Shown here in pieces: positions 24,401 to 35,800 of a stretch of 64,000 nucleotides of DNA. Source of the stretch: Azadirachta indica (taxonomy: Eukaryota > Streptophyta > Magnoliopsida > Sapindales > Meliaceae); assembly GCA_022749755.1 (NCBI GenBank), contig CM040440.1:14805269-14869268 (forward strand). Direction: 5' to 3'. The translations under genes were made by a program, and so were the position numbers. Positions within the stretch are counted from its first letter, which is position 1; each line of letters opens with the position of its first letter. The notes below the pieces were generated by a model. The model was not told the DNA's origin. It did no database searches and saw nothing but the letters and a program-made list of their open reading frames with translations.

Positions 24401-27400
24401 ATCGTTATATGACATGAAATTCTCCAGATTTATAACTTTACAGTTTTAAATATCTTCAAATAACTCTTTAATAGTTTAGATATACAAGACAACATAATTA
24501 TAATAACAAAGAGAAATAAAAAACACTAAAACCACCACATATCTAAATTTAGATGGGAATAAACTACTATTAGGCCAAGGTTCCTCCGTCTAAAATAGAA
24601 ATAAGCCACTATAGATTTAGATCGATGTAAAAAAATGCATTTGTTGAAGAAAGAGAAGTCAACAAAAAAAAAAAAAAAGAAAGTTAAGAAATCTCATTGG
24701 AGAGGGAGTTGAACTTTCTTTTCAATGAAGAACTGGGTTTTATTTTTGATTTGAGTACAAAGACTCTTTAAGGAGAGAGAAAAGAGAAAATCGCGTGTTT
24801 ACACCCACCGCAAAGCAACCTTTCTCTTGCATAGCAACCTGGGCAAAAGGTCCGAATCAAACCAAATTGAATTGAATTGAACTAAACAGTTATGATATCA
24901 TTTAGTTTAATTCAGTTTCAATCTGATTGGTTCAGTACCAGAAATCAATTAGGATTGAGTATAACTATTATGTAAACCCTTATATTTTCTAAAATTTATA
25001 AATAGTTAGAAATTTTTATAAAATATTATATAAATTCAGAGAAAAGTGTGAAATATTATTATAAATTTACAAATTTTTTTTTTAATTTTATATGAGTTCT
25101 AAAAGTTTAAGGAATTATATAAAAATATCCTTAAAAATTTTAAAGAAACAACTTTGCTAGAACTAAAGTTGAAACCAAATAATTAGAATCAAATTACAAA
25201 ATTGAACCAAACTAAGTCAAACCGAACTACTTCGGTTTAGTTTGATTTGATTTCGTAGTTTGTTTCCATTCAATTCGATTTGTTATACCTAAAGCTGAAA
25301 TTGCCTGGGCCTATACATAGGTGTTGAGTTACAAATGAGAAAGTTTATATTTAATTTGATATTATGGTAATTGTACTCCCTATATTGAAATTAAAGTTAA
25401 AAAAGTGTTTGGTAATATTAACATTGAATGAAACTCGTACATGTATTAATACTTGACATATAATATTTTCATCCCATAACAACTTTTTATTGTTTAGCAA
25501 CTCTTGGTTAAAATTTGTAACATTACAATATTAAATAAAGTTCTAATAAGATATAGAAATTCCATGATTAGGGGGAGGAATTGGAAGTGAAAACACTTCT
25601 AATGCATGCACAAAGAAGGATCTCTCTCCTTTTAAGCATTCAACTCATGTTATGTTACACTAGACAAAACTGAATTAAACTAAACTACATAAATTTAAGT
25701 TCGTGGTATAAACATTTTAAATTCAAAAAACTTTCTTTTATATTAAATATAATGATGCAACACTAGATTAGACCTTATCTTTTGTTTTTTATTTTTTTGA
25801 AATAAACAATAAAGAAATTTTATTTCATACTAAAAAAGATTACAACATTGCATATTTGCACAGTTCTTACAGAAATTAACTACAATGAACAAATAAAAAA
25901 CAATCAGAAAGATCTTAAATCTATTGAGAAATAAAGAGAAAATAAAATAACACATTTATAACTGGTGTTTTTTATAACTTTACTAAGAAAATATACTTTA
26001 AATCAGAGTTCTACCATATCTCTTTTCTTTAACTTTCCATCCTTTAATGTGATCCTTCTAAATAAAATTACAACAATTCTCTTATAATATACTCGTTATG
26101 ACAGATAATCTCTTAGATCTGAAAAATAATCTCTTAAAATCTCTTACGGCAAATCTTAAAATTTTTAGATTTAAAAGAAGAAACTCCCACAACATAATAA
26201 ATAAATAAAAAATCACAAAACCACTGTAAATCTAAATTCATATGGCATTAAGTAAATGTAATCTATTAGATAGAGAAAACAACATCATATATCTAGATTT
26301 AAATAGAATCTATGTTTATTAAAAAAGACAAATAATAAAGAAAAAATTAAGAAATCTCATGAAAAACTCTATTTCCAATGAGAAGAAATTGTGAGGTCGT
26401 GGTAGTTTTGTATCATAGGCACATTGGGAACGTAGATAATTGTACTTCATTTTAATCTTGTGTTTTGTTATGATCGGACTAAATTTTAATTAATGTCATT
26501 GGGTATTTGATATGCATAAAGATTTAAATTTTGAATATTTCAATTTGCAAACAATTTTAAAGACTTGATTAAAATATATTGAAGTTATTGTTAAATCTAT
26601 TTTTGTTTGAAATGTAAAATTTTAAATATTCTGCATAAAAATCGAAATTTTAACATAAAAGTTGATACTCTAACGTGAATTTTAAAAACATAAAAATTAA
26701 AAAATTAAACATAATTTTGTAGTCAATTTTACTTTTGGGATATATTAAATAAATACGAAAGAGTTATAGTCAAAGAAAGCTTGTTGACTTGAAGAGTGAT
26801 TAATAGGAGACAAAGTTGAACAAAATCTTCTTCCAAAAGGCAGAGAAGGAAAATTAAGACGGCGATGCGCAAGTTGTGTTTATTTAATAATTAACAGAAT
26901 TAAAATATTTGCCGTTGGAAATAATATGATGTTTTTAAACTACTTAGTGACGTTAATTTTGCAGAAGGATTTGAATGAGATAACGGAGGGTGACGTGACA
27001 TACAATAACACCACTCATTTAATTCGGCTTTAAAACCAAGCTTAAAAAGGACCCGACCTATAAATTTATGTGGGGCCGAATTGTCTTCTTATTTTTATTT
27101 CTCTCTTGGTAATGGCGTGAATAATGATATTATTTTCAAGTGTTTATTTTTTTTTGTAATTTTTTTATTTAATACTGAGATAGGCAAAAGTCTCAATTAA
27201 TTATTTTAAAATTAATTTTTTATAAGATTTAATTTCTAGGTCTATGCATGCTAATTTACAACTAACAATACAACTAATTACAACTACTAAAAAATAAAAG
27301 AAAAAAAATCCACTATTTAAACATAATCCTTCTAGAAGGAAAATCCTTCAAATTTTTAAAATTCGTAATTTAGTAATTTTATATAATTTTTTTTGAACTA

Positions 27401-27690
27401 ATATAACATTGTTATTGTCGAATATATAATATAAAGTTTTTTATGCTCTTATTAAAATTTAAAATTCTTGACAATGATATTGCGTTTGGAGATTTTATAA
27501 ATCATAATTCAACACTTTGAATTCAAAAGAATTTAAAGATTTAGTTTTGAAAATGATACGATATGATGCAGCGAACGCCAGCTGCTGCATCACAATAACA
27601 AAGCTACGGAACTGTCAGCCGCCAGGTAGGTCCCACGTATTGACTTGGCCACTCCACGTGTGGGGATCATCGTTTACATTTCTAATCGTA
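21451..27690. other. Repeat-rich intergenic region between PUB9 and the CAS1-side transposon
   Basis: No gene found. The part 21451-22210 has more GC than its surroundings. It carries two CACGTG G-box cores (ACACGTGT near 21882; CCACGTGA near 22206), a GCCCCGGGGC palindrome at 21731-21740 and a W-box-like GGTCAAA near 22000. A GA microsatellite lies at 23707-23728. Two related repeat copies lie at about 24290-24740 and 25990-26400, with a possible MITE at about 24855-25315 between them. A perfect 8-bp hairpin (GATGCAGC/GCTGCATC) sits at 27565-27591. Confidence 0.5.
23707..23728. repeat. GA dinucleotide microsatellite
   Basis: Uninterrupted AG/GA repeat of about 22 bp following an A run, in intergenic DNA. 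Confidence 0.85.
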
Positions 27691-27691
27691 A

Positions 27692-29545
27692 AAATTATCA
27701 GTTACCTCCCCTACAGTTTTGACATAATATCACTCCCCTACAGTTTTGACATAATATCACTTACATGCTATCTTTCGACTTATCCGCATTTTGCTCTTTC
27801 TTCCGATCTTCCGATCTTCCGATCTTCCTCTCTATGGCCCAATTTTTTTTTTTTTAATTCTTCACAAACACAAACTTTTCCACTAAAATTTATTACCTTA
27901 CGAAAAAGAAAATAAATTTGCCAATAGAATAAGAAAATCCATTGAGCAAGAAGTTATTGGTCACAAATAAGATAATAATAAATTTTAGATTTCATTTAAA
28001 ATTGTAATATTTTTACTTTATTTTAAAAATAAGTCTTATTAAAAGCACGTTTGCATTACTATTAGAAAAAATAAAAGTGATTTTAATCACCGAATATTAT
28101 TTTGAGCATTTCGTAAAATTTTTTTAAAATTATTTTTTAGTAAAACACACTATCTTATACCAAATTTTTAGAAATACGAAAATAGTTGTTTTTAAAAATC
28201 TAACTTTAAAGAGCAGTTTATGTCTAAGTATAATATTAAGTATATCTATTTTAAAATTACAAAAATCCAAAATTAACCTTACAAATAATTTTTAAATTTT
28301 AACTTTAATTGAAAAGTAAAATTATTAAACCAAAATTTTTTTCATTACCTTTTTAGTAATGATATATATATTTTTAATAAATTATTTTAAGTAGGTATAT
28401 ATTATATTATATTAAACACTTAAAATATTTTTTATTTATCACTATTTATTGTATACATTTTAATCATTTGTATTAATATAATATTTTTAACATTAAAGTT
28501 ACCAAACCTACAAGATTGATTTTTAAATTCATGGCACCTTTAAAAATAAAATTTTCCAAATATTAAACTGATTTTTTTAAAAATTGATTATTTTTCTAAT
28601 ATAAGAAGAGTAAATTTTTTCAAATTTCACAGCAATTCTAAAATGGTCCTAAATGTCTATTAATCCTAATTTTTAAACTTCTTAATTTTAATTTTTAAGC
28701 TTCTAGATTATACTTAACTTAAAAAAAATTAGCAATTGAAATCACAAAATTGCTCAAATTTTGTTAGTTATGAAAAATTGTTAGGTAAAATTTTTTTAAA
28801 ATCACTTTTTGGTAAAATCAAACTATTTTATAATAAATTTTTAGAAGTAGGAAAAAGATTACTTTTTAAAATCTGACTTTAAAAAGTAGTTTATGTCTAA
28901 GTATAATATTAAATATATTTATTTTAAAATTACAAAAATCCAACATTAACCCTATAAATAATTTTTAAATTTTAAGTTTAATTGAGAAATAAAATTATTA
29001 AAATCAAAAATTTTTTTTTATTGCTTTTTGACTTTTATTTAGTAGTAATGATATATATTTTTTTATAAATTATTTTAAGTAATCGTATATTATATTATAT
29101 TATATTATGTTATGTTATATTAAACACTTAAAATAGTTTTTATTTATTGTGTATATTTTAGTCATTTGTATTGCTAAAATATTTTTAACATTAAATTTAT
29201 CAAATACACAAAATTAATTTTTAAATTTACAGTAGTTTTAAAAATAAAATTCACGAAATATTAAACTAATTTTTCTTTAAAACTAATTATTTTTATAGTA
29301 CCGCAAAAATAAATTTTTTAAAAATTCATAGCAATGCCAAACTGGTCCTAAATTTCTATTAATCCTAATTTTTGTACTTACTTAATTTGAATTTTTAAGC
29401 TTTTAGATTATTCCTGACTTAAAAAATTTTAGCAATTGAAATCACAAAATTGCCCAAACTTTTGTTAGTTATGAGAAACCGCTTCTTAACACTAAGTACC
29501 GATAAGTTATATTATGCCAAAACACGGGGAGGTAAGTGATAAATT
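27692..29545. mobile_element. TIR element directly upstream of CAS1
   Basis: The left end reads TTATCAGTTACCTCCCCTAC, then AGTTTTGACATAATATCACTT. The reverse complement of the right end (about 29490-29545) reads TTATCACTTACCTCCCCGTG, then TTTTGGCATAATATAACTTA. The TIRs are about 45 bp. In the left TIR a 27-bp segment is duplicated in tandem (27706-27732 and 27733-27759). The 1.8-kb interior has no transposase frame and consists largely of a 0.68-kb tandem duplication, listed separately. The right end is about 265 bp from the CAS1 start codon. Confidence 0.65.
28113..29476. repeat. Tandem direct duplication of about 0.68 kb
   Basis: Copy 1 (about 28113-28776) and copy 2 (about 28784-29476) match along their full length. 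Both begin GTAAAATTTTTTTAAAAT and pass through CAGTTTATGTCTAAGTATAA / TAGTTTATGTCTAAGTATAA, TGGTCCTAAAT and TCTATTAATCCTAATTTTT. Both end AGCAATTGAAATCACAAAAT and TTTTGTTAGTTATGA. Identity looks to be around 80-85 percent by eye, with several indels. Confidence 0.82.
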
Positions 29546-29809
29546 CCATCCCACTTGCCTGCTTCTCTCGCATACTCTTATAAGAAACAAAAATTGTTCA
29601 TAAAAGCCTGTGCAAGCACAGGCGAAGGCAGAGTTTCACTGGATACGAGTCCACTCTCCTTCTCACTCCGATAATCAGGTAAATTTGTATTTGCTTTATT
29701 CTTGACTTCTTTACAGCATTTTGATTGAAACTTTCACTCATTTGGTTTTTGTTAATATACCAAAAAGAAAACCTCTGAAAATTTTCCATTGTTGTCTTGA
29801 AGGTAGAAG
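29546..29809 (+). promoter_or_regulatory. CAS1 core promoter and 5' leader, with a probable leader intron
   Basis: A TATA-like TTATAAGAA lies at 29578-29586, just right of the transposon end. The leader that follows (from about 29605) has a moderate GC content. A good donor (TCAG|GTAAAT, intron from 29679) and a TTGTCTTGAAG acceptor (ending 29802) suggest a 124-bp intron in the 5' UTR, leaving GTAGAAG before the ATG at 29810. The leader intron is inference from splice consensus only. Confidence 0.4.
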
Positions 29810-32800
29810 ATGTGGAAGCTAACGATCGCCGAGGGCGGGAATGCATGGTTGCGGACAACGAACAATCACGTCGGACGACAAGTCTGGGAGTTCGATCCGA
29901 AGCTCGGGTCTCCGCAGGAATTGGCGGAGATCGAAAAGGCTCGTGAAAACTTCTATAACCACCGCTACGAGCAGAAGCACAGTGCCGATCTACTTATGCG
30001 CATTCAGGTATCTAGTATCAACCAATCTTCTTTTTTTTTTTTTCTTTTTTGTTTATTTAGTCTTATTTATGTTGGCCTTTTGAGATATTGCGTCCAGTTT
30101 GATTATCCAAAACGGTAGCGTTACGGGAACAATAAGTGTGAAGTCAGTTGCGTCAAGTGACTGAAACAAAAAGCATCGATTATTATAATAACAGTAATTT
30201 AATCATTAATTATTTATTGATTAATTGGCGTGACCAATTTGCTAACTATTTAATCGTGTAGAATTTTTTAATCAGCCAAGTAGACTCTGTTTTATTTGTT
30301 TATGGAAACACTGTTGCTGATGAATTATTCTGTAATCTCGTTCTCAAAACAGAATGTTTGTCCATATGTTGAGCTTTCAGGCATTTCTTGACTCTATTTA
30401 TTAATTAATTTTGTTTAGAAAGAGAAAAAGAAGTGCTGGGTAGAGTAAGAATTATATTTTAATTGGTAATTCAGTTACAGCAACAATGAGAGAGAGAATC
30501 AAATGAGATGCTAATGATCGATATGATAGTTGCCAGAAACCAGCTTTCATCAATTTTACATGATAGTTTCTATCTTGCTTTGGGTTAAAATACTCTACCT
30601 ACACACTATTTAGCTGATAGTTGATTCTCACATTTGATAGAAGAACTAACATATTGAAAGCATGATCATTACTTAAAATATAGATCCTACCATGCCATTT
30701 TATTAGTTATAACTTCCAACAATATTTTTGTTTCAGATTGCCAAGTAAAAGTAACTGTAGTTTTTTTTATCACTGCATCTCAATCATATGTATTTAGACC
30801 ATGCTTATGTCCATGGACTGGTTCTAGTTCACCAAATGATAATTTCACTTCTCTCCCTGTGCTGCTCCCTGAAAGTCGTACTTTCTTGTAACTTCTTTAC
30901 TATTAATGAGGATCAGGGATACCATGAAAGTGGGCATACTAGCCCAGGAACTCTTGATAAATACTAGTTTCAGGCATTTTTCTTAAGACAGGTGAAGCTT
31001 TCTTGTTATTTTGACCCCTGTGGTTTCATGGTTTATGTTCAAATTTTAAATGGTTCTGCTTTCAGTTCATATTGTGTGTACCCTCATTGAGAGTGGCTTT
31101 TTAAGAGCTGAAAGAACTAACAACTACCTTTGTGAAATTTTTGTACTTTGCATTTTTTTTTTTCTTTTTAAACTGCCACCATACAACATTTTGGCACCCT
31201 CTCTCAGCCTTAACCATCCATTATCTTAAACACGCCATTTTCATTTATTCTTTGATTCCCTGCCAGCCTCAAAGATTATAGTTAAATTTACTAGTTCTTG
31301 GATGAGCAAAACATTGAGTGCCATCTTCCATTAGCATTGAAGATGCCGATTTAACTTATTCATTCCTGCTCTTTAACTCTCCCTACTTCTCAAATCTTGT
31401 TACTTCTATTGCAATTTTATGCCACTCTCGTCTGTTCCGTAGAGAATGAACTACAAGTGTATATATGTATAACATTTGCTAACATTGATGTTCGGAGTTT
31501 GCTTAAAATCCAATTTAGTAGTATTGGTCCTTGGATTTAGTTGAATTTCATCCAACAACTGAAATAATTTTACTTAAATACTTACTGATAGCCTGTAGAT
31601 AAAGATACTATAATCTCTTACTCTTTTCTTTTGTTCTGTCACATCATTCACTTACTATTTTCTTTCTCTTTCTTTCACCCATGCTCTCATTTTTCAACTC
31701 TCTAGCTCTTTGTCATAGAGGTATTTATAGTCTCAATTTTTCATCCTCTCTTTCTCCGGCCATCTCGTTTTCCTTGTCTCGCAATGGAAATAAGTGCTGA
31801 AATAATTCCTAAAAGTCCACAACTTAACATTCATTGATTCCTTCAATTGATGCATTTCCTCAAGGCAAAAACATTGAATTATGTAAAAGAACTTCTAAGA
31901 AGATGCATATCAATGTGATTTAATCTAATATATAAGGAAATTCATTAAATTTGTTCAGAAGAACTTTTCTTAATAGACTTTAAACTGGATATTAAAATAA
32001 AAAGCATGTAGAAGAAAAGGTTGAAACCCTGTTGCATAGATTGTGGAACAAACTTTTGACATTGTTTATTCATTTCATTGAACAACAAACATCCAGAATT
32101 ATACAACTCAGTTGAAATCAATTTAGTTCTCTCTGCAACCTTGTGTATTCCCCAAAGATAATCTTAGCTGCACAATCAAATCATTCCATTCTTCACCATC
32201 TCATTCTCTGAAAGTTAATCTCACATTTCTATTAAAATTGTACACAATGGAGCAATCTCAGCCCTTTGATGACTTTCTCTGCAAAAACCCTGAAAACCTG
32301 GAAACCAAAACCCCAACTTTTGATGAGAAGAACAAATGCATAATGCGCAAGCTTAAGGTGCCAATTTGACAACTCTTTCCGCTTCATACCTTGTCCAGAT
32401 TGATCAACCAGGAACTGAGGTGCTGCATTGAAAGGCAACTACATGAAAGTTTCTCCAACTTTGGCATTCCTAGTCCTCCTCCATAGTCAAGCTACTTGTT
32501 AATGTACCAGTTCAATTTCATTCATGACTGCAAAATTGTGCCACCACAAAAATTCTACACATGTATATAACCGCAATATATGTGTGTGTGTATGTGGAGC
32601 TGTTTTAACTTAATTTTTTTTCACTTAAATTGATACAAATCTTCATCCATATATCCCACGAAATCTGACAGTTAAGATCTAAAGTAAAAGATAGTATTTG
32701 CTGTTGCCAACTCATAAACCTCCTCTACCTTTGAGTTGCATGGAATCAATGGCACACAATTGGTTTCACTACTTTAAGTCAAATCTTTAAGTTAACATAT

Positions 32801-35800
32801 CCTATGTACACATGCACGTGAGAGAGACATTTTGATTACACTTATTAATTGAACTGTTTTTCTAACAATTTTTAAAATATAAAGACACATCAAGAACAAG
32901 CATAAAATATTATAACTCAATATCAATATTCTAATACTTGTATTGGAATTTGTCTATCCATTATTTATTTAAAGTAACCACCGCTAGATGATATTCCTGG
33001 CTCCATCCATGCCAACCATAAACATAACTAGTATTAATTTCACCCCACTCCATGTCATATGGTGTGATTTCTTTTGGCTCCCATGGTCAGAATTGATGCA
33101 TGATGTTGTGAGTTTTATTTTGCAGTTTCTTAATTTCAAATATTTTCATCTTTTTCATATTCTAGTTTGCCAAGGAGAATCCTGGTTTCACAGTTTTACC
33201 TCAAGTCAAAGTAAAAGATGCAGAAGATGTTACCGAGGAGATGGTGACAAACACATTGAGAAGAGCTGTCAGTTACCATTCAACTCTCCAGGCTCATGAT
33301 GGGCACTGGCCTGGGGATTATGGAGGTCCCATGTTTCTAATGCCCGGTCTGGTAAGTACTGATTTTGCTATAATGCCTTTTATGTTGCCACCTAATGAGT
33401 TTTTGGGCTTCTTTTTCACAATTGCGGTTCCCTTATGCATATATAAGGTTGTCTAATGACTCTGCAGCTGGAAGCCAATTGTTTTGATATCTGCCCTATC
33501 ATCTTTTCATAAAAAAAAGATTGCAAGTTCTGATTTTTTTTTTTTTTTTTGCTCGTATGATGTGTCAGGTGATTACTTTGTCCATCACTGGAGCTCTGAA
33601 TGCTGTTTTGTCTGAAGAACATAAAAAGGAGATGTGCCGTTATCTCTATAATCACCAGGCAAGGGTTTTTTTCGGCTGATCTAGAGTTGCAATATTTGTT
33701 ACACCTATTCATTGTTTTGATGATTTTTTGGTTGAGAGTTTTCCTTTAATTTGGTTCCTGGGAACAGTTAGAAAACTTTCTAATGTTTAGGAGTTTGCAA
33801 TCGCAGAACAGAGATGGCGGATGGGGCTTACACATTGAGGGACCGAGCACCATGTTTGGTTCAGTCTTGAGCTATGTCACTTTGAGGTTGCTTGGTGAAG
33901 GAGCTAATGATGGGCAAGAGGCAATGGAGAGGGGGCGTAAATGGATTCTGGATCATGGTGGTGCAACCACAATAACATCATGGGGGAAAATGTGGCTCTC
34001 AGTTCTGTATTTACCCTATGTCTTTGCTGGTTTTGAATTGTCGACTTGACTTTTTTGTCGTCTATTATATTTTGATTATTCCTGTATTTCTGGATGCAAG
34101 TAGGTACTTGGAGCATTTGAATGGTCTGGCAATAATCCCTTGCCCCCTGAGATATGGCTTCTTCCTTATATGCTGCCATTCCATCCAGGTTGTTGCACAT
34201 TTCTGCATCTTTATTATATGAAGTTTTCAATTTACTGCGGGTATATGCATGCAAAATCACATGTAGTGTGTGGCTGCAGAGAAATTATATGACTTCTGAA
34301 GGGTTCAAACAGTCAATAATTGAGCATTCTTTTAGTGTCTGCATGTACCATGTAGGCTCCTTTTTTCTTGGTGTCTTAATGCATTCATTCCCCATCAAAA
34401 ATGAAAAATGTCTGCATGGATAAGTTTATATGTATATCTGTGTGGTGTATGTGGTCAAAGAGGATAAATGAGTCTGGCTGTTAAATGTTGTATATGTCGC
34501 TAACTATTAATGTCAGTCACATTTAATTAACAATTAATAATTAAAATATTTTAATCTGCCAAACTAACAATCACACTTCATTGAAAACTATTCTGTATTT
34601 ATTTGACTAGTATGGTTGGCATTAATATATTGGATCAAGAATGCTGAGATACTTTGTCAAGTGCCTAGCATTAACCTCACTGTTTAGGGGTTGCAAAATT
34701 ACTCTCCTTTGTCTTTTATAGTTGAGTTTTCTATATTTCCATTTCCTTGTAGCTTTTTCTTAAGCTCTTTGTGCACAGTAGGAACTACAGAAAATATGTA
34801 AAATAGGCGCCCACCCCCCTGGAACCTGCTTAGTTATGTTATTTTATTCTGCTCTAGTTAGAATGTCTAGAATTATGTGCTATAAAAAGAGGTCCAATGA
34901 TCATTGCTGGCAAATATGATTTGCATTTGTCTGATCTTGTTCCCTATTCACCTTTTGTAAAGCTGTTAAAAGTTTTCACATTCTTAGTCCGGAAAACTAA
35001 ATGGAAAAATGTTTATTTCTCGCTGTGCTGCAGGAAGGATGTGGTGTCACTGCCGCATGGTCTATTTGCCTATGTCTTACTTGTATGGAAAGAGGTTTGT
35101 TGGTCCAATCACCCCAACAGTTTTGTCTTTGAGAAAGGAGCTTTACACTGTCCCATATCACGAAATAAATTGGGATGAAGCACGGAACCTATGTGCAAAG
35201 GTCGGTGAAAATGGTATCAGTCAACGTATTCTTTTATATTGGGCTTGGAATTTTTTTATTTTTTTGGGGAAATTCTGTCAACATTAATTTTCTTCAGGTG
35301 TCTGACATAGACACAGAATGGACGGGGCTCTATAGTTTGTAAACCAACTTAGCCAAGTAAATTTACTGCAAGATATATTTGGTGGCTTGTAGCACTGGTT
35401 AGGAACATTAGATAATTTTTTTTCGTTTTCTGTAGCCTAGGTTGGAGATGTAAGGTAGCTTTCTGGTACCCAGAAAAGAGGAAGAGGTCATGGACTTTTA
35501 TTCTTCATCCTGTCCTAAAATTAGGAGAAAAAAGTATTTATAATATTAACAAAAAAAAAAAAAAAGAACTCTGCAACATTTCAGGCTTGCATTTTCATAT
35601 AAATTTTCAACAACATACCCAGTTGTATGTCTTCTTCTTGTTATCACTAAATATAATACTCTTTATAAAGTTTGTTTCTTGTGCTTTGACAAGAATTATG
35701 GTTGATTTTGCAGGAAGATTTGTACTACCCGCATCCACTGGTCCAGGATGTACTTTGGGCATCACTCAAAAAGGTCGTTGAACCTATCCTAATGCATTGG

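Noticed and set aside
27517..27915. 132-codon open frame on the plus strand
   Set aside because: It crosses the left TIR of a transposon, including the 27-bp tandem duplication, and ends in low-complexity sequence. No family resemblance, so treated as chance.
32361..32403. Mini-intron (GTGCCAATT to CCAG) that would remove the internal TGA of the nested frame in CAS1 intron 1
   Set aside because: About 40 nt is below the usual minimum plant intron size and the donor is poor. The break is treated as a true stop.
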